From: Lacinutrix algicola
GTDB taxonomy: Bacteria; Bacteroidota; Bacteroidia; Flavobacteriales; Flavobacteriaceae
Length of the DNA: 64,000 nt
NCBI RefSeq assembly: GCF_001418085.1
Contig: NZ_LIQH01000039.1
Coordinates: 186,001 to 250,000 of the forward strand
Reading direction: 5' to 3'
Part shown: in pieces, positions 26,727 to 35,764 of the stretch
How the letters are laid out: each line of letters begins with the position of its first letter
Position numbering within the stretch: the first letter of the stretch is position 1
Made by a program: the position numbers and the translations under genes
Notes under the pieces: generated by a model
Database searches by the model: none
What the model was told of the DNA's origin: nothing
Seen by the model: only the letters and a program-made list of their open reading frames with translations

Positions 26727-27563
26727 ATGCAAAATTTAGACATCGATATTATAAAAGCTTCGGGAGATCACGTAAAGTTTTCAATCGAAAAATTAAAAAA
26801 CTCTTTACTTAGCAGTGGAGCAGGTGAGGATATCGTTTCTAATATTGTTGATGTTGTTAGAGGTGAATTATATCAAGGCATTTCTACCAAAGAAATCTAC
26901 AATCGTGCTTTTGCTTTACTTAAAAAAAAGAAAAACATTTATGCATCAAAATACAAACTAAAAAAAGCTATTTATGAGTTAGGACCAACAGGTTTTCCTT
27001 TTGAAAAATTTATTGCTTCCATACTTGAATACTCAGGATACAAGGTTTTTGTTGGTTCTATTTTACAAGGAAAATGTGTGTCGCATGAAATTGATGTTAC
27101 TGCAATAAAAGAGAGTCAGCATATTATTGCAGAATGTAAATTTCATAACGATAGCAGCATTAAATGTAATGTTAAGGTTCCATTGTATGTAAACTCAAGG
27201 TATCAAGATGTTATTAAAAATTATAAGAATACTAACACCTGTCCAAATGAAGGATGGGTAGTAACTAATACACAGTTTACTAAACAAGCAATTACTTATG
27301 GAGAATGTTGTGGACTCAAGTTATTAAGCTGGGATTATCCTAAAAATAATAGTCTAAAAGATAGAATAGATCGCTTAGCACTATATCCTATTACCGTTTC
27401 TACATTGTTAACAAACAGAGAGAAGCAATTTTTATTAAGTAGAGATATTGTTTTATGCAGACAATTAATTAAAGATACTTTTTATTTAGATCATTTAGGA
27501 ATATCAGAAAAGAGGAAGGAAAAAGTTTTAGATGAAATTAATCTGCTTTGTAGTAAAACATAG
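26727..27563 (+). CDS. ATP-cone domain fused to Mrr-like restriction endonuclease domain
   Basis: 278 residues. Residues ~5-90 form an ATP-cone (IIKASGDHVKFSIEKLKNSL, then YASKYKLKKAIYELGPTGFPFEKF), the nucleotide-sensing domain of NrdR and ribonucleotide reductase. Residues ~92-200 form a PD-(D/E)xK nuclease fold of Mrr type: SGYKVFVGSILQGKCVSHEIDVTAI, then HIIAECKFH with the catalytic E-x-K. The C-terminal ~75 residues are helical. This fusion occurs in other bacteria but has no assigned role to my knowledge. It is last in a Usp operon controlled by the Fnr-type box, with no methyltransferase nearby, so it is not a conventional restriction system. Confidence 0.85.
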   Translation: MQNLDIDIIKASGDHVKFSIEKLKNSLLSSGAGEDIVSNIVDVVRGELYQGISTKEIYNRAFALLKKKKNIYASKYKLKKAIYELGPTGFPFEKFIASILEYSGYKVFVGSILQGKCVSHEIDVTAIKESQHIIAECKFHNDSSIKCNVKVPLYVNSRYQDVIKNYKNTNTCPNEGWVVTNTQFTKQAITYGECCGLKLLSWDYPKNNSLKDRIDRLALYPITVSTLLTNREKQFLLSRDIVLCRQLIKDTFYLDHLGISEKRKEKVLDEINLLCSKT

Positions 27564-27732
27564 CGTTAATTTAAACAGAATACACGCCATTAAAAAACTA
27601 TAATTCTTAAGCTATATGATGCTAAAGAAGTAGGACTTTAATTTAATAAAAAAGTAATATTACAAATAAAACATAATTTAAAATTCTCTTTTGGAATACA
27701 ATTGAGATAACAAATTTTAATATATAAAAGTT

Positions 27733-28176
27733 ATGAATAAAGAACACACGCACTTAAAGTTTATCAAGTTTCACAATCCAGAAGAACTGCATCAAGACAC
27801 CCTTAATTCTATATCACATCTTCTCTTTAAAAGAGATGAATTAGATTTTTTAAACGAATTAATAAAGGAGTATACTATAGATTTAATTTCAGAAAAAACT
27901 TTTGAAGAAAGTAAAGCTATTGCAACAGAGCTTGTTGAATTAAAGAAAGAATTAAAAGTATTACTTTTTAAAGTAGAAGAACATAAAAATAATCTTCAAA
28001 CACTATTAGATAATGATATTGTGCCAAATGAACTAGAAGATTATAAGGATGGACATTATAAAGTTATGTACGAAACCGTAGCTTTCAATTCAAAATTTAA
28101 AACATTAAAAAAACGAATTTATGGTCTAATAAAAGAGATAATGAAAATGAATAAAAGTAAACGCTTATTAAATTAA
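27733..28176 (+). CDS. small coiled-coil protein
   Basis: 147 residues, almost entirely helical, with heptad-like patterns in LVELKKELKVLLFKVEEHKNNLQTL and a basic C-terminus. It resembles in size and texture two other helical proteins of the window (56282-56668, 57406-57864), though I see no clear alignment. It starts after a 170-bp gap without a box and precedes a lipoprotein gene by 7 bp. Function unknown. Confidence 0.6.
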   Translation: MNKEHTHLKFIKFHNPEELHQDTLNSISHLLFKRDELDFLNELIKEYTIDLISEKTFEESKAIATELVELKKELKVLLFKVEEHKNNLQTLLDNDIVPNELEDYKDGHYKVMYETVAFNSKFKTLKKRIYGLIKEIMKMNKSKRLLN

Positions 28177-28183
28177 TATAAAG

Positions 28184-28822
28184 ATGAATAAATTAATTAC
28201 AACCGTATTTTTAATTGTAATATTCTGTTCTGGTTGCTCATCGAGTAAATTGATTAAGGCTTATAAAAATCCAGACACTTATACTTTTGAAGCTAGTAAA
28301 GTACTAGTAATTGGTATGACAGCAAATAAGGAATTAAGACAAGGTTTTGAGAAAAATGTAGCCGAAGCTTTAGAAAAAGAAAATGTAAATGCTGTTAAAA
28401 GTGTAGATTTCTTTGAAAGGTCTTTTACTAATAGAAAGCAAACAATAGAAGAATTAAATGCTTTAGAATCTCAATTACTTGAAGCCGGTTTCGATGCTAT
28501 TGTGTTAACTAAGGTTGTTGGACAGCAAACAAAAGTGCCTTTAATTGCTGTTTATGATGCAGTAGAAAGAGGAAAACATAAGAGCTTTGATAAGTACTAT
28601 TATGGAAATCAAAATTTATTTTTTAATGCAGAACCAGAACATTATATTGTTTACTCTACAGAAACTTCTTTGTATTGCATATGTCCTGGAAAAGAACGCG
28701 AACTATTATGGAAAGGTGATATAGAAGTAACCAAATCGTCTAATACTAAAAAAAACATTAAAGATTATACTAAAACATTAATTAAAACTCTGAAAGAGAG
28801 TGATCTAATTGTGATCTATTAA
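28184..28822 (+). CDS. uncharacterised lipoprotein
   Basis: 212 residues. The signal MNKLITTVFLIVIFCSGC places a lipobox Cys at 18. The mature part has alternating strands and helices: KVLVIGMTANKELRQGFEKNV, SQLLEAGFDAIVLTKVVGQQ and a C-terminal KNIKDYTKTLIKTLKES. It resembles the small lipoproteins annotated with DUF4136-like architecture, without confident identity. Cotranscribed with the coiled-coil gene upstream. Confidence 0.65.
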   Translation: MNKLITTVFLIVIFCSGCSSSKLIKAYKNPDTYTFEASKVLVIGMTANKELRQGFEKNVAEALEKENVNAVKSVDFFERSFTNRKQTIEELNALESQLLEAGFDAIVLTKVVGQQTKVPLIAVYDAVERGKHKSFDKYYYGNQNLFFNAEPEHYIVYSTETSLYCICPGKERELLWKGDIEVTKSSNTKKNIKDYTKTLIKTLKESDLIVIY

Positions 28823-28827
28823 ATTGT

Positions 28828-28866
28828 ACTTTACCACTACTTACGTAAAATGAGTAGTGGTAAAGT
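28828..28866. terminator. perfect hairpin between convergent genes
   Basis: ACTTTACCACTAC and GTAGTGGTAAAGT form a 13-bp perfect stem. It overlaps the last codons of the minus-strand stress protein. There is no T-run, so intrinsic termination is uncertain, but its place between converging genes fits. Confidence 0.45.
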
Positions 28867-29670
28867 AGAATTATAACTAATTTCGTTAGTAATAGAACCA
28901 TATATAAAGCGTTCTATAAAAGATTTAGATTCTATAAACAATGCATGTAAATTATAATCAAACAACTGCGTAACCGTATTTATAACCATTGGGTAGGGCA
29001 CTTCTTTAATTAAATGATAAGTATAAGGTTGTGTGCCAAAAAGAGCTTTTAAATCGCTGTTATGGCTTTTAGTATTGTTTGGGTAGTTAGCAAAGTCAAT
29101 ATCTATTACATTTAGTTTAGATTTATAAGTAGTAATAATATCTATTAAAGGCTTTATACCATTTGCATTAAAATCTTCACAATTTTCTGTTGTAAAAAGT
29201 ATAGTATCAATACTAGTAAATTTATAGTTTTCTGGAATTGTTAAAATAGGACAATCTGTTTTTCTAATTATATTTAATGTATTACTACCAAAGACTATTT
29301 CTTTTGCCCCAGTTGCACCATTTGTGCCCATAATTATTAAATCTATATTTTTAGCTTGTACAACTTGGTTAATAGAAGCGGCAAGACTATCAAAATCGAA
29401 AATAGATTCAAAATTGTAATTTTCATTTGTATTTTGTTTCTTTAATTCTGCTAAAAACTGATTTAAGTCTTCTTCATTATCTTCTGTAATGGCTGTGTTT
29501 ATAGACGAGTTTGCTGGTGCTGCCATTAAATCGTCAAGTATAAATTCCGATTGTTTTTGCACGTTTAATATATAGAAGGTGCATTCCCAGTTTTTACATA
29601 ATGCCATAGCATAATCTATAGCATTCTTTGAATTTTTCGAAAAATCTGTAGGTAATAATATTTTTTTCAT
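28837..29670 (-). CDS. tandem-domain universal stress protein
   Basis: 277 residues from the ATG at 29670 (MKKILLPTDFSKNSKNAI). A longer frame opens at 29688, but the predicted transcription start at ~29683 excludes it. Domain 1 ends with MGTNGATGAKEIVFGSNTLNI; domain 2 is degenerate and ends STLPLLILRK. Its promoter is divergent with nirK, sharing one box. Confidence 0.88.
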   Translation of the reverse strand: MKKILLPTDFSKNSKNAIDYAMALCKNWECTFYILNVQKQSEFILDDLMAAPANSSINTAITEDNEEDLNQFLAELKKQNTNENYNFESIFDFDSLAASINQVVQAKNIDLIIMGTNGATGAKEIVFGSNTLNIIRKTDCPILTIPENYKFTSIDTILFTTENCEDFNANGIKPLIDIITTYKSKLNVIDIDFANYPNNTKSHNSDLKALFGTQPYTYHLIKEVPYPMVINTVTQLFDYNLHALFIESKSFIERFIYGSITNEISYNSTLPLLILRK

Positions 29671-29687
29671 TCCTAAATTATTTAACA

Positions 29688-29761
29688 TAAATATATAAAG
29701 AATAATTATTTCATTACATGATAATTGTCACCTTTTATCTAACGAATCTCTACTACATTTG
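29688..29761. promoter_or_regulatory. divergent Fnr-type promoter: stress protein (-) and nirK (+)
   Basis: TGATAATTGTCA at 29719-29730. Plus: TACATTTG at 29754-29761. Minus: TATATTTA at 29695-29688. Both are exactly 35 bp from their end of the box. nirK would have a ~64-nt leader. Confidence 0.8.
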
Positions 29762-29829
29762 ATTACATAAAGGATGTTTTTGTCCTATTTATATTAATAC
29801 AGATTTATAACACTAAAACTATAACCAAA

Positions 29830-31275
29830 ATGAAACAAGTAAATTTATTGCTAAGTAGTGTATTGCTAGGAATGCTTTTTTTTACATCATGTAAAAAGAG
29901 CAATACAGAAGAACACTTAGAAACCTCAGAAATTTCTGTAAATAGAGAAATGCTGGCAGAATTAACAGCACCACCGCATGTACCCACAGCTGTAGGAAGA
30001 CGAAAAGCTAAAAAGCTAATTGTTAATATGGAAATTTTAGAAAAAGTAGGAACCATGACAGATGGTACAACTTATAATTATTGGACCTTTGGCGGATCTG
30101 TTCCAGGAAGTTTTATTAGAACTCGCGTTGGTGATGAGGTAGAGTTTACATTATCAAACCACCCAGATAATAAATTACCGCACAATATAGATTTACATGC
30201 GGTTACAGGACCTGGAGGAGGAGCGGAGTCTTCTTTTGTAGCTCCAGGACATGAAAAAACGTTTTCTTTTAAAACTTTAAATCCTGGGTTATTTGTTTAC
30301 CATTGTGCAACAGCACCGGTAGGAATGCATATTGCAAATGGTATGTATGGTTTAATTTTAGTTGAACCAGAAGGCGGATTACCACAAGTAGATAAAGAAT
30401 ATTATATAATGCAAGGCGATTTCTATACTAAAGGTAAAAATGGTGAACGTGGATTACAACCTTTCGATATGCAAAAAGCGGTCGATGAAAATGCAGATTA
30501 CGTTGTTTTTAATGGTAGTGTTGGTGCTTTAACTGGTGATAACGCGCTTACCGCTAAAGTAGGAGAAACCGTAAGACTTTATGTAGGTAATGGTGGACCA
30601 AACTTAGTATCTTCTTTTCATGTTATTGGTGAAATATTTGATAAAGTACATGTAGAAGGCGGAGACCTAATTAATGAAAATGTACAAACAACACTAATAC
30701 CAGCAGGAGGCGCAGCTATTGTTGAGTTTAAAGTAGATGTACCTGGAACTTTTATTTTAGTGGATCATTCTATTTTTAGAGCGTTTAATAAAGGTGCTTT
30801 AGGGATGTTAAAAGTTGAAGGAGAGAAAGATAAAAAATTATACTCTGGAGAGATACGCGAAGGTATTTATTTACCAGAAGGACCTGGAATACAAAATATG
30901 CCAACTACAAACGAAATTGTAGCGTCCGAGATTCCTGCAAAATCTTTTGAAGAACAAATGAAATTTGGTAAAGAAACGTACATGCAAACCTGTTTTGCTT
31001 GTCATCAAGCAGAAGGACAAGGTATTCCAAACGCGTTTCCTCCATTAGCAAAGTCAGATTATTTAAATGCAGATGTGGACCGTGCAATTGGTGTTGTAAT
31101 TAATGGTTTAACAGGAGAGATTTCTGTTAATGGCGCAAAATACAATAGTGTTATGACGAGACAGTCTCTCTCTCCAGATGATATTGCAAACGTATTGACT
31201 TATGTTTATAATAGTTGGGGAAACTCTAAAAAAGTAGTGACTAGAAAAATGGTTGAAGACGTAAAAAATAAATAA
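29830..31275 (+). CDS. nirK: copper nitrite reductase with C-terminal cytochrome c, NirK
   Basis: 481-residue lipoprotein (Cys21) that reduces nitrite to NO in the periplasm. Type-1 copper ligands: His118, Cys159, His167 and Met172. Type-2 copper ligands: His123, His158 and His313. Catalytic Asp121 (PHNIDLHA) and His264 (SSFHVIG) are present. A fused monohaem cytochrome c follows the cupredoxin domains, with CFACH (Cys388 to His392) and a downstream Met in NSVMTRQ as probable axial ligand. The fusion lets the enzyme accept electrons directly. A box promoter lies upstream, and three small genes follow closely on the same strand. Confidence 0.95.
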   Translation: MKQVNLLLSSVLLGMLFFTSCKKSNTEEHLETSEISVNREMLAELTAPPHVPTAVGRRKAKKLIVNMEILEKVGTMTDGTTYNYWTFGGSVPGSFIRTRVGDEVEFTLSNHPDNKLPHNIDLHAVTGPGGGAESSFVAPGHEKTFSFKTLNPGLFVYHCATAPVGMHIANGMYGLILVEPEGGLPQVDKEYYIMQGDFYTKGKNGERGLQPFDMQKAVDENADYVVFNGSVGALTGDNALTAKVGETVRLYVGNGGPNLVSSFHVIGEIFDKVHVEGGDLINENVQTTLIPAGGAAIVEFKVDVPGTFILVDHSIFRAFNKGALGMLKVEGEKDKKLYSGEIREGIYLPEGPGIQNMPTTNEIVASEIPAKSFEEQMKFGKETYMQTCFACHQAEGQGIPNAFPPLAKSDYLNADVDRAIGVVINGLTGEISVNGAKYNSVMTRQSLSPDDIANVLTYVYNSWGNSKKVVTRKMVEDVKNK

Positions 31276-31278
31276 AAC

Positions 31279-32058
31279 ATGTATATAAAAACCAAAATCT
31301 TTAGCTTGTTTTTACTTTGTTTAATGTTTCAATCTTACTTGTTTGCACAGGCTAAAGACATGGTTTTAATAGAGGGTAGTAGGTATTTGCCATTATATGG
31401 TCGCGACTCTACAGTAGTTGAGGTTAAAGATTTTAAAATGGATGTTTATCCGGTAACAACTAAAGAATACCTGCAATTTGTAAAAGCGTTTCCGAAATGG
31501 CAAAAATCTAATGTTATAAAATTATTTGCAGATAAAAGCTATTTATCTAATTGGAAAAATAATTTAGAACTTAAAGATTCTACTAATACAGAAAGCCCAA
31601 TTACATACATTTCATGGTTTGCTGCTAAAGCTTATTGCGAATGCCAAGACAAACGTTTACCAACAATAGACGAATGGGAATATGTAGCAATGGCAGATGA
31701 AACGACTAAAGACGCACGAGTTAAAAAATCTTATAACCAACAAATTTTGGCTTGGTATGAAGCACCACGATCTAATGAAAATAGTATAGGTCAAACACCT
31801 AAAAATGCTTGGGGAGTTTTCGACTTACATGGTTTGGTTTGGGAGTGGACACTAGATTTTAATTCGGTGTTAATAACTGGAGAATCTAGAAAAGATGTAG
31901 ATAAAGATAGTAATTTATTCTGCGGAAGCGCTGCTATAAATGCTACAGATTTAATGAACTATGCTGCCTTTATGCGTTACGCTATTAGAGGAAGTTTAAA
32001 AGCTAAATATTCTATGAAAAACTTAGGATTTAGATGTGTTCAAGATATTAAAAAATAG
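31279..32058 (+). CDS. SUMF1/formylglycine-enzyme-like exported protein
   Basis: 259 residues with a Sec signal (LFLLCLMFQSYLFAQA). FGE-sulfatase-like features: MVLIEGSRYLPLYG, VYPVTTKEYLQFVKAFP, ITYISWFAAKAYCECQDKRLPT, WGVFDLHGLVWEWT, and a closing FRCVQDIKK. The catalytic cysteine pair of true FGE is not obvious. The gene is 3 bp after nirK and 4 bp before the next gene's start region, so it is cotranscribed. Such proteins beside nitrite reductases in Bacteroidota may serve in maturation, but the reaction is unknown. Confidence 0.85.
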   Translation: MYIKTKIFSLFLLCLMFQSYLFAQAKDMVLIEGSRYLPLYGRDSTVVEVKDFKMDVYPVTTKEYLQFVKAFPKWQKSNVIKLFADKSYLSNWKNNLELKDSTNTESPITYISWFAAKAYCECQDKRLPTIDEWEYVAMADETTKDARVKKSYNQQILAWYEAPRSNENSIGQTPKNAWGVFDLHGLVWEWTLDFNSVLITGESRKDVDKDSNLFCGSAAINATDLMNYAAFMRYAIRGSLKAKYSMKNLGFRCVQDIKK

Positions 32059-32062
32059 AGAA

Positions 32063-32779
32063 ATGAAACAATTAAAAGTAATTACAAGTGTGTTATTATT
32101 GCTCATAACATTGGTTTCGTGCAAAACAGAGACCTCAAATAGTTTAGAAAATGATCTAGCAGTTTATCAATGTCCTATGCAGTGCGAAGGCGATAAAACT
32201 TATAGAGAACCAGGAAGTTGTTCTATTTGTAAAATGAATTTAAAACAGATAGAAAAAGCTTCAGAAAAATTGATAAATACTGAAATTTCTGAAGAATCAA
32301 TTTTCAATCTAACGAGTACATGGTATACAGAAGAAGGTGAAGATATTCAGCTTAAAGCATTAAAAGGAAAAACCTTGGTAATGGTCATGATTTATACGTC
32401 TTGTAAAGCGGCTTGTCCAAGATTAGTAGCAGATATGAGAAGTATTGAAGCTAAACTTCCAGACAATAACATTAAAAATTTACAATTTGTATTAATAAGT
32501 ATCGATCCAGAAACAGATACTCCAGAGCGTTTAAAAGCATTTGCTATAGAAAATGCTATGGATGGTGAGCAATGGACTTTTTTACAAGGTACAGAAAGTG
32601 GTATAAGAGAATTTGCTAACGTATTATCTGTAAAATATAAAGAGATTTCACCCATAGATTTCTCTCACTCAAATATTATAAGTGTATTTAATGCAGAAGG
32701 AGAATTAAAACACCAACAAGAAGGTTTAGGTGTCAATAACAAAGAAACTATAGACGCTATTTTAGAGTTAACCCAATAA
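32063..32779 (+). CDS. lipoprotein with heavy-metal-binding domain and SCO1-like domain
   Basis: 238 residues from the ATG at 32063 (the upstream in-frame start at 32036 lies within the previous gene). The lipobox is at VSC (Cys20). A small metal-binding module follows: YQCPMQCEGD with PGSCSICKMNL. The C-terminal domain is thioredoxin-fold of SCO1/SenC type, with the copper motif CKAACP and a later His (FSHSNII). SCO proteins deliver copper to metal centres; here the partner is probably NirK or the cbb3 oxidase. Confidence 0.88.
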   Translation: MKQLKVITSVLLLLITLVSCKTETSNSLENDLAVYQCPMQCEGDKTYREPGSCSICKMNLKQIEKASEKLINTEISEESIFNLTSTWYTEEGEDIQLKALKGKTLVMVMIYTSCKAACPRLVADMRSIEAKLPDNNIKNLQFVLISIDPETDTPERLKAFAIENAMDGEQWTFLQGTESGIREFANVLSVKYKEISPIDFSHSNIISVFNAEGELKHQQEGLGVNNKETIDAILELTQ

Positions 32780-32789
32780 AATAATAAAG

Positions 32790-34058
32790 ATGAAAACCAT
32801 ATTAACAATCCTATGCTTAGGAGTTGTAATGACTACTTATGCGCAAGAATTCGAAATTTCTACAGAATTAAGACCACGACTAGAATACAGGCATGGTTAT
32901 AAAACTTTAATACCAAACGACGTTGATGCAGCGACATTTGTATCTCAACGTACACGTTTAAATTTAAAATATGGTAGCGAAAAGTTAAATGCTTATGTTG
33001 TGTTTCAAAATGTTAGAGTTTGGGGAGACGTTGCTACTTTGGGACTTTCAGATAATAATGGAACAGCTATACATGAGGCTTGGGCAGAGTTAAAATTAGA
33101 TACAAAGTTGTCTTTAAAATTAGGGAGGCAAGAGATTGCTTACGACGATCAAAGAGTATTTGGTAATGTAGGTTGGGCGCAACAAGCCAGAAGTCATGAT
33201 GCTTTAGTGGCAACTTATAAACCCAATGCAAAACATCGTTTGGATTTTGGTTTAGCAATGAACGAAAATTCTGAAACACTGTTTAATACGGATTATGCTA
33301 TAAATAACTATAAGGCATTTCAATACTTATGGTATCATACCAATTTTAAATCTGTAAATTTTAGTTTTTTAATTTTGAATAACGGTTTGGCATTTTATAA
33401 TGATAGCGATAGCGAGGAGCAAAGAGTAGATTATAACCAAACCATTGGTTCTAGAGTTACCTTTAATAAAAATAAAATCGATACCGATGCTTCAATCTAT
33501 TTTCAAACAGGAAAAATTGCAGGTGCAAGTCTAAGTGCTTTTAATATTGCAGCAAATGCTAATTATAGTATTAATAATAAATTTAAAGCAGGTTTAGGTG
33601 CAGAGTATCTTTCTGGTACCGATATGGATGCTACCAGTAATACACTTAAATCTTTTAATCCTTGGTTTGGAACCAATCATAAATTTAATGGTTTAATGGA
33701 CTATTTTTATGTTGGAAATCATACAAACTCAGTTGGCTTATTAGATATTAATGCAACATTAGCTTATAAAAAAGATAAATTTTCGGTAAAATTAATGCCT
33801 CATTTATTTTCTTCTGCAGCAACTGTAGTAGATAGCACAGAAAAGGAAATGAGTAATACTTTAGGCACCGAATTAGATTTGGTTTTAGGTTATAGTTGGA
33901 CAAAAGATGTTAGCTTTCAAGCAGGCTATTCGCAATTATTTGCAACAGAAACATTAGAGGTTTTAAAAGCAGGTAATAGAGATAATACTAACAATTGGGC
34001 TTGGATTATGGTAACCGTTAAACCAAGTTTATTTAAAACAACGTTTAAAGCGGAATAA
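32790..34058 (+). CDS. alginate-export-type outer-membrane porin
   Basis: 422 residues, signal MKTILTILCLGVVMTTYAQ, then an alternating beta-barrel pattern: ISTELRPRLEYRHGYK, SQRTRLNLKYGSEKL, HEAWAELKLDTKLSLKLGRQEIAYDDQR, closing in a strand ending WAWIMVTVKPSLF. This matches the Alginate_exp family of narrow channels. Position 10 bp after the SCO-like gene makes it the fourth gene of the nirK operon; it may admit nitrite or a copper complex, which is inference. Confidence 0.8.
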   Translation: MKTILTILCLGVVMTTYAQEFEISTELRPRLEYRHGYKTLIPNDVDAATFVSQRTRLNLKYGSEKLNAYVVFQNVRVWGDVATLGLSDNNGTAIHEAWAELKLDTKLSLKLGRQEIAYDDQRVFGNVGWAQQARSHDALVATYKPNAKHRLDFGLAMNENSETLFNTDYAINNYKAFQYLWYHTNFKSVNFSFLILNNGLAFYNDSDSEEQRVDYNQTIGSRVTFNKNKIDTDASIYFQTGKIAGASLSAFNIAANANYSINNKFKAGLGAEYLSGTDMDATSNTLKSFNPWFGTNHKFNGLMDYFYVGNHTNSVGLLDINATLAYKKDKFSVKLMPHLFSSAATVVDSTEKEMSNTLGTELDLVLGYSWTKDVSFQAGYSQLFATETLEVLKAGNRDNTNNWAWIMVTVKPSLFKTTFKAE

Positions 34059-34093
34059 TTTAAATGCTATTGAAGTTGTTTGTAGGTTTTTAG

Positions 34094-34580
34094 TTAAGCT
34101 TTTTCCTTTTTAGAACGACTACCGTTTAATTTATAGGTGTAACTTAAAATAACATAACGACCTAAACTCTCAGAAGTAGTTTCTTCAAAGAAATTGGTGG
34201 TGCTATTTCTATAAATATCTACATTTTTATCTAGTAAATCAATAAGTACTAATTTAACAATACTATTCTTTTTTTTTTTTTTTTTTTGAAAAAGCATAAG
34301 AAACGGCAGCATTCCAAAGCGGTAGTTTTTGTTTTGAAGCAAATGCATCGTCTGCATATATTATATAATCGAAGTGTGAATTTACATTAAGTTTGTTACT
34401 AAAATTGTAATCTGCAGAACCAAAATAGTGCTGCTTGGTATATTCTCGATCAAGATCTTGTTCTATAGAAAATGAGGTATTATTAATGCTATAATCTGCA
34501 CCAATCTTTAAATCAATTTTATTTTTTCGTGTATTTTCAATGAGTCCGCTAAAAAGATAATCTTTATTTAAATGTAGCAA
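34094..34580 (-). pseudogene. 3' fragment of an outer-membrane beta-barrel gene, frameshifted in a 19-T tract
   Basis: Two short minus-strand frames join across a run of 19 T at 34269-34287 (A on the coding strand). The upstream frame ends in AVSYAFSK then Lys codons and a stop; the next frame continues with NSIVKLVLIDLLDKN and LGRYVILSYTYKLNG, a typical barrel-family C-terminus. Losing one base of the tract would restore the frame. The gene also lacks its 5' part: homology starts near 34580 without a signal peptide. Confidence 0.8.
34269..34287. repeat. 19-base homopolymeric T tract
   Basis: Uninterrupted T run on the plus strand at the frameshift of the barrel fragment. Such runs slip readily in replication and are also error-prone in sequencing. 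Confidence 0.9.
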
Positions 34581-34664
34581 ATATAGAGCTCCTCACAAAA
34601 TTTGAAAGTTTTGTAATAAAACATGATTTTTGGAGTATTTATTTGAATATTGAACTCCTATTTT

Positions 34665-35680
34665 TTATTTTAAAGAATCTCTTAAAACGATATCTGTGTC
34701 TACTGTTATTGATGTGGTATTAGTAATTTTATTTTCTAATTTATCTATTAAAAGAGTAGCCGATTTTTCTCCTATAATTTCTCCATGCCTACTAATTGTG
34801 CTAAGTCTAGGATTAGAATGTCGTGCAAGAATACCATTTGAAAATGCTAAAACGGACAGATCTTTAGGTATTATTTTTCCTTTTTCTTGTGCTATTTTCA
34901 TTGCAGCAATAGCAACAGATTCGTTTGATGCTATTAAAGAATCAAACGAATAATCAAATAAAGGCTCTACTATTTCTTTATGATTCTTATAGTACATTTC
35001 ATGTGTTGTAAGAATTAAGGATTCATCCTTTTTAAGATTATTTCTTTTTAAACCAGCTAAGTAGCCTTCGTAACTTGATTTTCCTATACTTAATTCCATG
35101 TTTGTTCCAACAAAAGCTATCTTTTTAAATCCCTTACTTTTTAGATAGTTTACAGCGTTTAAGGTGGCCATAAAATCGTTAGTAATTACTTTATCACAAT
35201 CTATTTCGCTAACAATACGATCAAACATTACTATAGGTATTTCTTTAGCTATGCAAGAGGTTAAATGCTTATAATTTTCGTTTAACAGAGTTTCTTCAGA
35301 GACAGATAGAAGAAATCCATCAACAACACCTGTCGATAACATTTCTATAGTTTCTATTTCTTTTTTTAGAGATTCGTTAGATATACAAGTAATAATTTTA
35401 TAGCCATTTTTTGTTGCTACTGTTTCAATCCCTTTCAAAACTTGAGCAAAAAAGTAGTTTAGCATGTTTGGAATTATTATTCCAATAGTTTTAGTGCTTT
35501 GGTTTTTTAGGCTTAATGCATTAAAATTAGGAGTGTAATTTTTCTCTTTAGCGTACGCTTTTATTTTATTTTATTTGCTGTTGCTTCGCTAATTTCCTCA
35601 CTGTTATTTAGTGCTTTGGATACAGTAGAGATCGAGACATTCAAATAATCTGCAATGTCCTTTAATGTAATTTTTTTCAT
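34665..35680 (-). pseudogene. LacI family regulator, frameshifted in a TTTTA repeat
   Basis: The ATG at 35680 begins a LacI DNA-binding domain (ITLKDIADYLNVSISTVSKALNN, residues 4-27). The frame stops after NKIK at the pentanucleotide repeat 35559-35573. The next frame carries on as AYAKEKNYTPNFNALSL into the sugar-binding domain, IGIIIPNMLNYFFAQVLKG through to DIVLRDSLK. Deleting one 5-bp unit (three to two) reads GCA AAT AAA ATA AAA GCG TAC and restores the complete reading frame. An inner frame from 35465 would give only the effector-binding part. Confidence 0.88.
35559..35573. repeat. three tandem TTTTA units (contingency-type repeat)
   Basis: TTTTATTTTATTTTA followed by a partial unit. 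One copy more than the in-frame number in the LacI gene. Confidence 0.9.
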
Positions 35681-35764
35681 GTTTGCGAAATAAGTAAACC
35701 TTAGCGTTCTAGTTAATAAAGCTTAATATAGAAAATGTTACTCTAAAACAAAAATAGTAAAATT

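Noticed and set aside
26727-27563. A restriction-modification system
   Set aside because: No methyltransferase or specificity gene is nearby and the nuclease is fused to a nucleotide-sensing domain in a stress operon.
29671-29688. Six-residue N-terminal extension of the stress protein at 28837-29670
   Set aside because: The predicted transcription start (~29683) leaves the upstream ATG outside the message; MKKILLPTDFS is the usual family start.
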